DNA of 64,000 nucleotides. Source: JAFDZO01 sp044226845 (lineage in GTDB: Bacteria; Bacteroidota; Ignavibacteria; Tepidaquicellales; Tepidaquicellaceae). The stretch lies in contig JBGAGG010000004.1 in NCBI GenBank assembly GCA_044226845.1, forward strand, positions 62,001 through 126,000. Reading direction: 5' to 3'. The position numbers and the translations under genes were made by a program. Shown in pieces: positions 35,424 through 45,337 of the stretch; the first letter of the stretch is position 1; every line of letters begins with the position of its first letter. The notes below the pieces were generated by a model, which worked only from the letters and a program-made list of their open reading frames with translations, made no database searches and was not told where the DNA came from.

Positions 35424-38400
35424 ATGCTTAAGCTACTTAAAAAAATATTCCCGTCTAAGAATGAAAAAGATGTAAAAGAACTTCTTCCTATAGTGGATGA
35501 AATAAATTCTTTTTACGAAACATATCAATCTTTATCCGACGATGAATTAAAAGCAAAAACCACTGAATTCAAACAGAGGATAAAAGATGCTACATCAGAA
35601 ATTGAAGCCAGAATAAACGAGTTAAAAGAAAAACTTAAAACAGATGTTGAGCACGATGAAAGAATGGAAGCCTATGATGAGCTGGGAGATTTAAACAAGC
35701 AGCTTTATGAAACCATTGCTGAAACTCTTGACGAACTTCTTCCTGAAGCATTCGCTGTTGTGAAAGATACTTGCAGAAGACTTGTCGGTAAAACATGGGA
35801 AGCAGCTGGACAAAAAATTACCTGGAACATGGTGCCTTACGATGTGCAGCTTATAGGCGGTATGGTTTTGCACCGCGGAAGAATTGCAGAGATGGCAACA
35901 GGTGAAGGTAAAACTTTAGTTGCTACATTGCCGCTATATCTCAACGCTCTTGCAGAGAAAGGCGTTCACCTTGTAACAGTTAACGATTACCTTGCAAAAA
36001 GAGACTCAGACTGGATGGGTGAAATTTTCCGTTTCCACGGAATGAATGTAGGTGTTATCCTGAATGATATGGATAATGACAGAAGAAGAAATAATTATAA
36101 CGCAGATATTACTTACGGTACAAATAATGAATTTGGTTTTGATTATCTCAGAGACAACATGGTCACGGATAAAAATCAGATGGTGCAAAGAGAACATTAC
36201 TATGCAATTGTTGATGAAGTTGACTCAGTTTTGATTGATGAAGCGAGAACTCCGTTGATTATCTCGGGACCTGTTGACGCTCCTACTCATAAGTTCGATG
36301 AAATGAATCAGCGTGTTAAGAAACTTATCGAAGCACAGAAAAGATTAGTTAATCAGCTCGTATCTGAAGCGGAAGCAATTTTAGCAAAAGACAGAAAGTC
36401 ACTTTCAAAAGAAGAACTTGAAACAGCGGGTCTTGCTTTAACAAGAGCAAACCACGGACTGCCGAAACATTCAAGACTACAGAAAGTTTTCAGTGAGCCT
36501 GAAAATAAAACTTTAATGCTTTCTGTGGAAGCAAATTATCTTAGAGATAATGCCAAACAAATGCATATTGTAGACGATGAATTATATTTTACAATCGATG
36601 AAAAATCCCATATAACGGATTTAACAGAAAAAGGACGCGAGTTCCTTGCACCATCGGCTCAGGAAAAAGATTTCTTTACTCTTCCCGATGTAGGAACAGA
36701 AGTTGCGATTCTTGATAACGATGATACACTTTCTGTTGACCAGAGAGAATTAAAGAAAGATGAGCTTGCAAAAGTTTATGCTGAGAGAAGTGACAGGCTT
36801 CATACAGTTCAGCAGTTATTAAAAGCTCACGGACTTTATGAGAAGGATGTTGATTATGTGATACAGGATGGAAAGATCATGATCGTTGATGAATTCACAG
36901 GACGCGTGCTTTCAGGCAGAAGATATTCTGAAGGACTCCATCAGGCAATCGAAGCAAAGGAAGGCGTACACGTTGAAAAAGATTCGCAGACAATGGCAAC
37001 TATTACATTGCAGAATTATTTCAGACTGTATAAAAAACTTGCAGGTATGACGGGTACTGCTGAAACAGAAGCATCGGAGTTTTTTGATATATATAAACTT
37101 GATGTAACTGTTATTCCTCCGAATAAAGTATGCACAAGAAATGACATGAATGACTTGATCTATAAAACGAAGAGAGAAAAATATAATGCAGTTATTGATG
37201 AAATAGAAAAAATGAGAAAAGAAGGAAGACCGATACTTGTCGGTACAACTTCCGTTGAAGTATCTGAAACGATCTCAAGATTATTAAAAAGAAAAGGATT
37301 ACCGCATGAAGTATTGAATGCAAAGCAGCATCAGCGTGAAGCGCAGATAGTGCAAAATGCAGGTCTTGGCGGAGCAGTTACAATTGCAACTAACATGGCA
37401 GGTAGAGGTACTGATATTAAATTAGGTCCCGGGATACAGGACAACGGTGGTCTTGCAATCATTGGTACTGAAAGACACGAATCAAGACGTATCGACAGAC
37501 AGTTACGCGGTAGAGCGGGACGTCAGGGCGACCCTGGTTCATCGAGATTTTTCTTATCACTTGAAGATGACTTAATGAGATTGTTCGGTAGTGAAAGAAT
37601 TGCTTCTGTTATGTCACGTCTTGGATTAAAAGAAGGCGAAGCCATTGAGCACAGTATGATTACAAATTCAGTGGAGCGCGCTCAGAAAAAAGTTGAAGAG
37701 AATAACTACGCTATCAGAAAAAGACTGCTTGAATATGACAACGTAATGAACCAGCAGAGAGAAGTAATCTATGAAAAGAGACGCCAGGCATTAATGGGCG
37801 AAAGACTTAAAGATGAAATTTTAGAGATGGCTAAAAAAGCCGGCGATACAATTGTTGAGAAACATTATGAGTCAGGTGATGTACAGGGATTGATTGATGA
37901 AGTTGGAAGAACTTTCTTAGTAAGATTAAATATTACTCCGACAGAATTCCAGAAACAAGGTGAAGTCGGATTAAAAGATTTAATCGAAAAAGAAGTAAAA
38001 GCTTTTTATCAAAGAAAAGAAGAAAGATACGGTGCAGAACTTATGGCGCAGGTCGAAAGATTTGCTATGCTATCTGTTATCGATGAAAAATGGAAAGAAC
38101 ATCTTCGTGAAATGGATGATCTGAAAGAAGGTATTAACTTCAGAGCATACGGTCAAAAAGATCCTTTAGTCGAATATAAAACAGACGGATTTAAAATATT
38201 TGCAGAAATGCTTGATAGCATAGGCACAGATGTTGTAAACTTTTTATTTAAATTTACAACTCAGGCTCCGGAAGAGACACATATTCAAACTCCGCGGGCA
38301 GCTAATACTTCTCGCATGAGAGCTGTACATCAGTCATCAAGCGGAATGGGATATGTCGGAGCAGGTGTAGAAGAGAATGGGAATGTTGACCCTTCTATGA

Positions 38401-38504
38401 AGAAGTCACCGATAAAAGTTGAACATAAAATCGGAAGAAACGACCCTTGCCCGAACCATCCGAATAAGAAATACAAGAACTGCTGCGGAAAAGGATTAGT
38501 TTAA
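35424..38504 (+). CDS. secA: Preprotein translocase ATPase SecA
   Basis: The 1026-residue protein contains Walker A (ATGEGKT) near residue 157, Walker B VDEVDSVLIDEARTPL near residue 260, the second nucleotide-binding segment with GTTSVE and NMAGRGTDI, and QLRGRAGRQGDPG. The last residues form the SEC-C zinc site NDPCPNHPNKKYKNCCGKG. SecA drives proteins through SecYEG and is needed for all exported proteins here. The length over 1000 residues, with an insertion around residues 290-340, is usual for Bacteroidota SecA. It begins a rightward run that includes three small genes, metG, folP and copA. Confidence 0.97.
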   Translation: MLKLLKKIFPSKNEKDVKELLPIVDEINSFYETYQSLSDDELKAKTTEFKQRIKDATSEIEARINELKEKLKTDVEHDERMEAYDELGDLNKQLYETIAETLDELLPEAFAVVKDTCRRLVGKTWEAAGQKITWNMVPYDVQLIGGMVLHRGRIAEMATGEGKTLVATLPLYLNALAEKGVHLVTVNDYLAKRDSDWMGEIFRFHGMNVGVILNDMDNDRRRNNYNADITYGTNNEFGFDYLRDNMVTDKNQMVQREHYYAIVDEVDSVLIDEARTPLIISGPVDAPTHKFDEMNQRVKKLIEAQKRLVNQLVSEAEAILAKDRKSLSKEELETAGLALTRANHGLPKHSRLQKVFSEPENKTLMLSVEANYLRDNAKQMHIVDDELYFTIDEKSHITDLTEKGREFLAPSAQEKDFFTLPDVGTEVAILDNDDTLSVDQRELKKDELAKVYAERSDRLHTVQQLLKAHGLYEKDVDYVIQDGKIMIVDEFTGRVLSGRRYSEGLHQAIEAKEGVHVEKDSQTMATITLQNYFRLYKKLAGMTGTAETEASEFFDIYKLDVTVIPPNKVCTRNDMNDLIYKTKREKYNAVIDEIEKMRKEGRPILVGTTSVEVSETISRLLKRKGLPHEVLNAKQHQREAQIVQNAGLGGAVTIATNMAGRGTDIKLGPGIQDNGGLAIIGTERHESRRIDRQLRGRAGRQGDPGSSRFFLSLEDDLMRLFGSERIASVMSRLGLKEGEAIEHSMITNSVERAQKKVEENNYAIRKRLLEYDNVMNQQREVIYEKRRQALMGERLKDEILEMAKKAGDTIVEKHYESGDVQGLIDEVGRTFLVRLNITPTEFQKQGEVGLKDLIEKEVKAFYQRKEERYGAELMAQVERFAMLSVIDEKWKEHLREMDDLKEGINFRAYGQKDPLVEYKTDGFKIFAEMLDSIGTDVVNFLFKFTTQAPEETHIQTPRAANTSRMRAVHQSSSGMGYVGAGVEENGNVDPSMKKSPIKVEHKIGRNDPCPNHPNKKYKNCCGKGLV

Positions 38505-38519
38505 AAAGATTATTCTTCA

Positions 38520-38948
38520 ATGATTATTTCGGAAAAGACAAGAGAGTTATTATTTGAAATCAGAGAGTATTCGGAGAATACTCTCTCTGATTTTAATGAT
38601 GTTTCAATTTTAATTGAGAATGTTTTTTATTCAGAGGATACACAGAAATTTCTTGATTTAATTTTTAAGGCAAAATTTCTTAACGGTATGTTAACTATTT
38701 TTGCAGATGATTCAAAAGAGCAGAGTACAAAGGAAAAGATATCAGATGAATTTCAGGTTCAGTTAACCGGATTTATAAATGAGTTTAAATCACTGACTGA
38801 AAATTTTACTCAGCAGGATAAAGATTTTTTCGCTAGAAAATATTTTCAGCTGACACCTGACTCATTAGGCAACAATATTAAGTTAGTAAAAGATCTGACG
38901 ATTTGCAAAAATTTCTTTCTTGATAAACCTGAATTTTTAAAGAACTGA
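38520..38948 (+). CDS. Conserved-looking small helical protein, unknown
   Basis: The 142-residue protein has no signal peptide or membrane segment and is predicted to be mostly helical (for example LLFEIREYSENTLSDFNDVS and TGFINEFKSLTENFTQQDKDFF). No catalytic motif was recognised. It lies 15 bases after secA and 11 bases before a cupin gene, so it is probably transcribed with secA and may help a cytoplasmic process, but nothing more can be said. Confidence 0.6.
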   Translation: MIISEKTRELLFEIREYSENTLSDFNDVSILIENVFYSEDTQKFLDLIFKAKFLNGMLTIFADDSKEQSTKEKISDEFQVQLTGFINEFKSLTENFTQQDKDFFARKYFQLTPDSLGNNIKLVKDLTICKNFFLDKPEFLKN

Positions 38949-38959
38949 ATTAATTTATT

Positions 38960-39337
38960 ATGAGCGGATACGTAATTCAAAAAAATCCTTTTGTTGTACC
39001 AACAACAGATGGTAAATTGATTGAGGAATTTTTTGGCAATGCAAGTGTTTCACTTGGTGATTACAGCATAGCGCACATGGTTGCTCCTGCGGGATGGAGC
39101 GAGCCGTTCCAGTCACCGGAGTTTGACGAAATAACATATATTATTTCCGGAAGAAAGAAGTTTGAAATAGACCACGTTGAAATGATTGAAGAAATTATTT
39201 TAAGTAAGAATGAATCAATATGCATAAAGAAAGGAAGCAAGGTAAGATATTCAAATCCTTTTGAAGAGCCTGTGGAATATATGTCATTTTGTATTCCCGC
39301 ATTTACACCCGAACGAGTTAACAGAGAAGAAAGTTAA
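38960..39337 (+). CDS. Small cupin-domain protein (EutQ-like)
   Basis: The 125-residue protein has the double-stranded beta-helix pattern of a single cupin. Motif 1 is present in part around EPFQSPEFDEITYIISG, followed by GRKKFEID and a closing SICIKKGSKVRYSNPFEEPVEYMSFCIPAF. The first metal histidines of a classical cupin are replaced (FDEITY), so metal binding is uncertain. EutQ-like cupins of this size often lack a known substrate. It lies in the short gene group behind secA. Confidence 0.65.
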   Translation: MSGYVIQKNPFVVPTTDGKLIEEFFGNASVSLGDYSIAHMVAPAGWSEPFQSPEFDEITYIISGRKKFEIDHVEMIEEIILSKNESICIKKGSKVRYSNPFEEPVEYMSFCIPAFTPERVNREES

Positions 39338-39345
39338 AAAATCTT

Positions 39346-39741
39346 ATGTATAATAATATTATTTTATTTGACGGAGTTTGTAATTTTTGTGATTCGTCAG
39401 TAAATTTTATTATTGACAGAGATAAGGAAAATATTTTCAAGTTTGCAGCACTTCAATCAGAAAAGGGACAGGAGATTCTGGACTACTTCAAACTTCCAAA
39501 AGATGATTTTGATTCATTTGTATTCATAGAAAAAGACAAAGTTTTTAAAAAATCTTCTGCTGCATTAAAGATTGCAAATAAGTTAGGCGGCTTATGGAAG
39601 ATTCTTTACCCTTTGATTATTATTCCAAAATTTATAAGAGATTTTTTTTACAATCTGATTGCGAAGAACAGATACAAGTTATTCGGTAAAAAAGATGCGT
39701 GCAGAATTCCCACTCCTGAATTAAAACAAAAATTTTTATAG
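39346..39741 (+). CDS. Thiol-disulfide oxidoreductase of the DCC family (DUF393)
   Basis: The 131-residue protein opens with FDGVCNFCDSSVNFIIDRD. Here DGVCNFCD contains the DxxCxxC signature (Cys12 and Cys15) that names the DCC family. The rest follows the family: FAALQSEKG, then GGLWKILYPLIIIPKFIRDFFYNLIAKNRYKLFG. These cytoplasmic or membrane-linked proteins are thioredoxin-like with a short core and a C-terminal helix pair. Their substrates are unknown. Confidence 0.85.
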   Translation: MYNNIILFDGVCNFCDSSVNFIIDRDKENIFKFAALQSEKGQEILDYFKLPKDDFDSFVFIEKDKVFKKSSAALKIANKLGGLWKILYPLIIIPKFIRDFFYNLIAKNRYKLFGKKDACRIPTPELKQKFL

Positions 39742-39766
39742 ACAATTTTAGTACACTATATTTTAA

Positions 39767-41761
39767 ATGAGTAAAACCAATCAAAAATATTTAGTCACAG
39801 CTGCATTACCTTATGCAAACGGATATTTACATTTAGGGCACGTTGCCGGCGCATATCTGCCGTCGGATATTTATGTTCGTTACAAAAGATTGCAAGGTGA
39901 AGATGTAGTTTTTATATGCGGTTCTGATGAACACGGCACTCCGATAGAAATTTCAGCAATAAGAGAGAAAGTCACACCACAAGAGATAATTGACAAGTTC
40001 CATTTTTCAAATAAAGAGTCATTTGAAAAACTTGGAATTAAATTTGATATCTACTCAAGAACTTCCAATGAAAAGCACATAAAAACATCACAGGAATTTT
40101 TCCTTAATTTGTACAACAAAGGAATATTAAAAGAGAAAAAATCCAAGCAATTATATTCTGAAAAAGATAAAATGTTTCTTGCTGACAGATTTGTTGTCGG
40201 CACATGCCCTATATGCGGATATGAAGATGCGAATGGTGACCAGTGCGAGAATTGCGGTTCAGATTTGTCTCCGCTTGAATTAAAAAATCCCCGCTCAAAA
40301 GTATCGGGAGATATTCCGGTAATTAAAGAAACAACTAATTTTGTTTTTCCTTTTGCAGATTTTCAGCCTAAGCTTGAAGAATGGATTAACTCCAAAAAAG
40401 ACTGGAAGCCCAATGTAATAAACTATTGCAAAGGCTGGTTCAAAACAGGATTGCAGGATAGAGATTATACCCGTGATTTAAAATGGGGCGTTCCTGTTCC
40501 GCTTCCTGACCATGAAGGGAAAGTAATTTATGTATGGTTCGAAGCTCCAATTGGTTATATATCTTTTACTAAAGAATTATTTGAGCAGCGCGGCGAGCCG
40601 GATAAATGGAAAGAATACTGGCACGATGAGAATACAAAGCTTATACATTTCATTGGAAAAGATAATATAATTTTTCACGCATTGATATTCCCTGCCATGA
40701 TAATGGCGCATGGTGAATATATTTTACCAGATAATGTTCCTGCCAATGAATTTTTAAACATGGGAGGCGGTAAATTCTCAAAGAGTAAAGGTGTTGGAGC
40801 AATAGTTAAAGATATACTCACAGAATATGATTCTGAACTGCTCAGATACTGTTTAGCTTCCACTTTCCCTGAGAATAAAGATTCCGAATTCAGCTTTGAT
40901 GAGTTAGTTACAAAAAACAACAATGAGCTTGCAGCGATACTTGGCAATTATATAAACAGAACTGTTGTATTTGCGAAGTCAAAGTTCGACAATAAAATTC
41001 CTGCAAGACAAAGTACAGATACAGCAGGAATAGAAATCTTTGATTACATAAAATCGCAGGCAAAAGCGGCAGCAGCTTTATTTGATAGCTATAAACTGAA
41101 AGACGGTTTAACTGAAGTTATGAATATAGTAAGGGCAGCGAATAAGTATTTCAATGATTCAGAGCCTTGGAAATACATAAAAACAGATAGAGAAAAATGC
41201 GCAGAGATAATTAACAACTGTCTGCAAATTTGTCATTCTATTGCTATAGCTATTGCACCTGTTTTACCAAATACAGCAGAAGAAATTTTAAAAACACTGA
41301 ACAAAGATAAAGCAGATTTCTCATGGGATAAAATCGGTGAAATTGTTTTACAAAACGATGCTGAACTTGGAGAGAATAAAATACTCTTCCCTATTCTTGA
41401 AAAGAAAGAAGCTGCACCTGAAATAAAAGAAGAAGATAATTTGATTTCAATAGATGACTTTAAAAAAGTAACTCTGAAAGTCGGAGAAGTAATTGAAGCA
41501 GAGAAAGTTGCAAACAGCAAAAAATTATTAAAGCTGAAGTTAAAAGTCGGAGATAAAGAGAAACAAATTGTATCCGGAATATCGGAACATTACACAGCAG
41601 AATCTTTAATAGGTAAATTAATAGTAGTGGTAGATAATCTTAAACCATCAAAGCTGATGGGAATAGACTCTGAAGGGATGCTGCTTGCTGCAAAACATGG
41701 AAAACATTTAAAGATTGTTACTATTGACGGGACAATTTCTAACGGAGCAGAAGTAAGTTAA
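39767..41761 (+). CDS. metG: Methionyl-tRNA synthetase
   Basis: The 664-residue enzyme has the N-terminal ALPYANGYLHLGH (HIGH-type) motif, a zinc knuckle with two CxxC pairs (CPIC ... CENC) near residue 146, and KFSKS in GGKFSKSKG near residue 339. The last 105 residues are a tRNA-binding OB-fold domain (EVIEAEKVANSKKLLKLKL). It charges initiator and elongator tRNA-Met. The stop overlaps the folP start by one base (TAATG), so folP is translationally coupled. A short leader of 25 bp separates it from the DCC gene. Confidence 0.97.
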   Translation: MSKTNQKYLVTAALPYANGYLHLGHVAGAYLPSDIYVRYKRLQGEDVVFICGSDEHGTPIEISAIREKVTPQEIIDKFHFSNKESFEKLGIKFDIYSRTSNEKHIKTSQEFFLNLYNKGILKEKKSKQLYSEKDKMFLADRFVVGTCPICGYEDANGDQCENCGSDLSPLELKNPRSKVSGDIPVIKETTNFVFPFADFQPKLEEWINSKKDWKPNVINYCKGWFKTGLQDRDYTRDLKWGVPVPLPDHEGKVIYVWFEAPIGYISFTKELFEQRGEPDKWKEYWHDENTKLIHFIGKDNIIFHALIFPAMIMAHGEYILPDNVPANEFLNMGGGKFSKSKGVGAIVKDILTEYDSELLRYCLASTFPENKDSEFSFDELVTKNNNELAAILGNYINRTVVFAKSKFDNKIPARQSTDTAGIEIFDYIKSQAKAAAALFDSYKLKDGLTEVMNIVRAANKYFNDSEPWKYIKTDREKCAEIINNCLQICHSIAIAIAPVLPNTAEEILKTLNKDKADFSWDKIGEIVLQNDAELGENKILFPILEKKEAAPEIKEEDNLISIDDFKKVTLKVGEVIEAEKVANSKKLLKLKLKVGDKEKQIVSGISEHYTAESLIGKLIVVVDNLKPSKLMGIDSEGMLLAAKHGKHLKIVTIDGTISNGAEVS

Positions 41762-42594
41762 TGATTTATAAGTTTGGGAATATTGTATATGATTTGAATT
41801 CAAGAACTCACATAATGGGAGTTCTCAATATTACTCCTGACTCTTTTTCAGACGGCGGCAAATATTTTGAGAGTAAAGTAAAGCTTGATAAAGTAATCGA
41901 AGATGCTGTACAGATGGAAATGGACGGAGCTGACTTTATAGATGTAGGCGGCGAATCTACAAGACCAGGTTCAGAATCAATAACAATCGATGAAGAGCTT
42001 GAAAGAGTAATTCCTGTGATAAGAGAGTTGAAGAAGAAAATAAATATTCCTGTTTCTATAGACACCTATAAACACGAAGTCGCAGAAGAAGCACTAAAAG
42101 CAGGAGCAGAAATTGTAAACGATATAAGCGGATTTAATTTTGACGAGAAACTGCCTGATGTAACGGCTAGGTATAACGCCTCATGTATTTTGATGCATAT
42201 AAAAGGAACTCCAAAGAATATGCAAAAAGATCCTACTTACAATAATGTAGTTGAAGAAGTTTATGAATATCTGGTTAACTCCGTTAACAAAGCTGAGGCA
42301 GTAGGGATAAAACAGATTATGACAGACGTTGGTATCGGCTTCGGAAAAAATTTGCAGCATAATTTAACTTTGATTCGAAATATATCAAGATTTAAAAGTC
42401 TCGGCTATCCGATTTTATTAGGCTTATCAAGAAAAAGTTTTATGGATAAAATATATCCTACACCAATGAATGAAAGACTTGAAGGAACAATAGCAGCAAA
42501 CTCAATTGGAATTGCAAACGGTGCGAACATTATACGCGTCCATGATGTTTTAGAAAACAAGAGAGCAAGCAGAATTGCCGACAAACTAAAATGA
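41761..42594 (+). CDS. folP: Dihydropteroate synthase
   Basis: The 277-residue TIM-barrel protein starts its core with HIMGVLNITPDSFSDGG and has DVGGESTRPGS. The pterin-binding NDISGF, LMHIKGTPKNM and GIGFGKN and the late GLSRKSF segments complete the set. It joins p-aminobenzoate and the pterin diphosphate in folate synthesis and is the target of sulfonamides. The stop overlaps the copA start by four bases, so three unrelated genes (metG, folP, copA) are coupled in translation. Confidence 0.97.
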   Translation: MIYKFGNIVYDLNSRTHIMGVLNITPDSFSDGGKYFESKVKLDKVIEDAVQMEMDGADFIDVGGESTRPGSESITIDEELERVIPVIRELKKKINIPVSIDTYKHEVAEEALKAGAEIVNDISGFNFDEKLPDVTARYNASCILMHIKGTPKNMQKDPTYNNVVEEVYEYLVNSVNKAEAVGIKQIMTDVGIGFGKNLQHNLTLIRNISRFKSLGYPILLGLSRKSFMDKIYPTPMNERLEGTIAANSIGIANGANIIRVHDVLENKRASRIADKLK

Positions 42595-44834
42595 ATAATA
42601 TAAAACAAATAGAACTTGATATAGTTGGAATGAATTGCTCGGGGTGTGCAAACAGTATCAACTCGTACTTATCAAAACTTGAAGGTGTGAAAAAGGTTGA
42701 AGTAAGTTTTTCTTCAGAGACTGCAAAAGTCGATTTTGAAGAAAATCTTATAGCTATACCGAAAATTATTTCTTCTATAAAAAGTTTAGGATTTGATGTT
42801 GTTGAAGATGAAGAAAGTTTAGAACAGGAAAAGAAAGAAAAGTTAAAAAGACTACAACGTACAAAAATTTTCACTGCAATTGGTTTATCTATAATTGTAA
42901 TGCTGCTTGCAATGAAAGACCATTTAGGTTTATTACCAGGTCTGATAATTCCTCACAATTATAATTTAATATTACAGCTTGTATTAACTTCAATAGTAGT
43001 TTTTTGGTGCGGGATAAAATTTTTAAAAGGCGCTGTAAATTCCACCAGATCAGGTGTTCCGGATATGAATGCTTTAGTAAGTCTTGGAACAATGTCATCA
43101 TTTATATTCAGTCTGGTTATTACTATTAATCATATTTTTAATTTTCAATGGGAAGCTTTAAAGGATACACATGATGTATATTATGAAACAGCTGCAATGA
43201 TAACCACATTTATTCTTATTGGAAATTATCTTGAGCTGGTAATGAAATCCAAAGCTCAGACTTCTATTAAGAGTTTAAAAAATTTACAAAGTAAAACAGT
43301 TATTGTTGAAAGAGGCGGAGAAGAGATTACAATCCCTTTTAAAAAAGTTAAAAGCGGTGATGTAGTTTTAATTAAAACCGGAGATAAAATTCCGGTTGAC
43401 GGTTCTATACTAAACGGGAATTGTGTTGTAGATGAAAGCGCAATGACAGGTGAATCACTTCCACTTGAAAAAAGAAAAGGTGATGAAGTCATTAGCGGCA
43501 CTATTGTAAAAAACGGTTTCATTAAAGTTACTGCCCTAAAAACAGGGAATGATACACGACTTGCAAAAATTATAAATCTTGTAAAAGATGCTTCAAATTC
43601 AAAACCTGAAATACAAAAATTAGCCGACAGAATTTCAGCGATATTTGTCCCTACTGTAATTTTGATTGCTATTATAACTTTTGTAATCTGGAATTTTATA
43701 GTAGGTGTTCCTTTTTCTGCTGCTATGCTTAATGCTGTATCAGTTTTAATTATTGCCTGCCCTTGCGCATTAGGTCTTGCATCACCTATGGCAGTTGTTG
43801 TAGGAATCGGCCGATCAGCGGATAACGGGATTTTATTTAACAATATTAATGCTATTGAAAAGTTAAACAAGATTGACACAATTTGTTTTGATAAGACAGG
43901 AACAATAACTACCGGTGAACTGAAATTCGAGAGCATTATTTCTCTTGGAAATTATTCGACAAAAGATCTATTGAAATATGTTTTCTCTTTAGAGAAACAC
44001 TTTAATCACCCGATAGCAAAATCAATTGTTCATTATTGCTTGGATAATAATATTAATTATTATACGGATGTTGAAAGTTTAAATAATGAGCAAGGACTTG
44101 GTGTAACAGGAACCGTAAACAAAAAAGAAATTTCAGTAGGAAGCCTTCGTTATATAAAGGAAAAAGTTCTTACTAATACATATACTGAGACAAGTTTTAG
44201 AGAGTTCGAAAATCTGAATTCAAAAGGAAATCTATTTATCAGCATTAACAATGAAATTTGCGGCCGTATTTCTTTTGACGAAGATATTAAACAACAATCA
44301 CGTGAAGTTATTGATACTTTAAAAAGCAGCGGATTTGAAGTATGTATGATTTCAGGAGATAATGAATTTATAACTAAAAGTATAGCCAAGGAGGTTGGGC
44401 TTGAGACTTATTTTTCAAATGTCTTCCCTGAAGATAAATTAAGAATAGTTAAAGAGCTTCAGGCAAATAATCAAAAAGTTGCAATGATAGGTGACGGAAT
44501 TAATGATGCTCCCGCTCTTGCAAAGGCAGATGTAGGCATTGCTATTGGAACAGGTACTGATGTTGCGATTGACTCAGCGGATGTGATATTAGTTAAGGGA
44601 GATTTGAGAAGCATTACTAAATCGATCAATATTTCTAAAAAAACTGTTCAGATAATAAAACAAAATATTTTCTGGGCTTTCTTTTACAATATTATTGCTA
44701 TACCATTGGCGGCTGGGCTGCTCTCACCTGTAGGGATTATCATAAGTCCTGTACTGGCTGCTATGCTTATGGCATTCAGTGATGTTGTTACAGTTATCGG
44801 GAATTCTTTAAGATTAAAAACAGTTAAAATTTAA
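42591..44834 (+). CDS. copA: Copper-exporting P-type ATPase
   Basis: The 747-residue P1B-ATPase has one N-terminal HMA domain with Cys16 and Cys19 in GMNCSGCANSI. It also has the TGES actuator loop, CPCALGLASP in the transport site near residue 390, phosphorylated Asp435 in DKTGTIT and GDGINDAPALAKADV near residue 634. The CPC motif and HMA domain indicate monovalent copper or silver export across the inner membrane. The start overlaps folP by four bases. An HMA lipoprotein follows 18 bases later, so copper handling seems continued outside the membrane. Confidence 0.95.
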   Translation: MNNIKQIELDIVGMNCSGCANSINSYLSKLEGVKKVEVSFSSETAKVDFEENLIAIPKIISSIKSLGFDVVEDEESLEQEKKEKLKRLQRTKIFTAIGLSIIVMLLAMKDHLGLLPGLIIPHNYNLILQLVLTSIVVFWCGIKFLKGAVNSTRSGVPDMNALVSLGTMSSFIFSLVITINHIFNFQWEALKDTHDVYYETAAMITTFILIGNYLELVMKSKAQTSIKSLKNLQSKTVIVERGGEEITIPFKKVKSGDVVLIKTGDKIPVDGSILNGNCVVDESAMTGESLPLEKRKGDEVISGTIVKNGFIKVTALKTGNDTRLAKIINLVKDASNSKPEIQKLADRISAIFVPTVILIAIITFVIWNFIVGVPFSAAMLNAVSVLIIACPCALGLASPMAVVVGIGRSADNGILFNNINAIEKLNKIDTICFDKTGTITTGELKFESIISLGNYSTKDLLKYVFSLEKHFNHPIAKSIVHYCLDNNINYYTDVESLNNEQGLGVTGTVNKKEISVGSLRYIKEKVLTNTYTETSFREFENLNSKGNLFISINNEICGRISFDEDIKQQSREVIDTLKSSGFEVCMISGDNEFITKSIAKEVGLETYFSNVFPEDKLRIVKELQANNQKVAMIGDGINDAPALAKADVGIAIGTGTDVAIDSADVILVKGDLRSITKSINISKKTVQIIKQNIFWAFFYNIIAIPLAAGLLSPVGIIISPVLAAMLMAFSDVVTVIGNSLRLKTVKI

Positions 44835-44852
44835 AACAAATCACATACACTA

Positions 44853-45302
44853 ATGATAAAAACAAACTTACTTGCCCTTACAATTTGTGCAGTATTTTTA
44901 TTTGCCGGATGCGGTAAAAATGATACTAAAACTGCTGAAAACAAACCAACTGAAACAAAAACTGAACAGACAAAAAACGAGTCTGCAGGGAACACTCAGG
45001 TATTAGATAAAAATGACAAAGCTGTAGAATTTAAGTGCGAAGGTATGACATGCGGTTCATGTGAAAATAAAATATCTTCTGAAGTAAAAAAACTAAGTGG
45101 TGTAAAAGAAGTTATTGCTGATTCGAAAACGAAAACTACAAAAGTAATTTATGCGGCAGGACAAGTATCCGAAAAAGATATTGAAAGTGTTATTAACAAA
45201 GCAGGATTTGATACAAAGTCAGATGTCAAAAAAGATACTCCCGTAGAGAACAAAGAATATAAAAGCTGCGGAAGTAAAAACTGCTGTAAAGATAAAAAAT
45301 AA
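44853..45302 (+). CDS. HMA-domain lipoprotein, probable periplasmic copper binder
   Basis: A lipoprotein signal ends at LFAGC with Cys20, followed by a Lys/Thr/Glu-rich linker. The heavy-metal-associated domain starts near residue 57 with GMTCGSCENKI (Cys67 and Cys70). The end is cysteine-rich: SCGSKNCCKDKK. It resembles a CopZ-like chaperone carried on a membrane anchor. Placed 18 bases after copA, it could accept or buffer copper pumped out by it. The metal and the membrane of attachment are inferred. Confidence 0.8.
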   Translation: MIKTNLLALTICAVFLFAGCGKNDTKTAENKPTETKTEQTKNESAGNTQVLDKNDKAVEFKCEGMTCGSCENKISSEVKKLSGVKEVIADSKTKTTKVIYAAGQVSEKDIESVINKAGFDTKSDVKKDTPVENKEYKSCGSKNCCKDKK

Positions 45303-45310
45303 AGATTTTT

Positions 45311-45337
45311 TCAGCTGGCGGAGATTTCTCCGTCAGC
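45311..45337. terminator. Hairpin between convergent copper genes and sugar operon
   Basis: AGCTGGCGGAGA pairs with TCTCCGTCAGCT (one G-U) over a two-base spacer. The T-rich tail on the plus strand is weak (ATCTATTT). It lies between the stops of the HMA lipoprotein and the leftward epimerase gene and can serve both directions. Confidence 0.6.

Noticed and set aside
38960..39337. Cupin as an RmlC-type sugar epimerase linked to the deoxysugar operon
   Set aside because: It is 6 kb away on the other strand, is much shorter than RmlC and lacks its His-Asp active-site text. It belongs to the secA-metG run.
43256..43936. 226-codon minus-strand frame inside copA
   Set aside because: It lies entirely within a highly conserved P-type ATPase and has low-complexity Ser/Thr/Ile composition typical of shadow frames.
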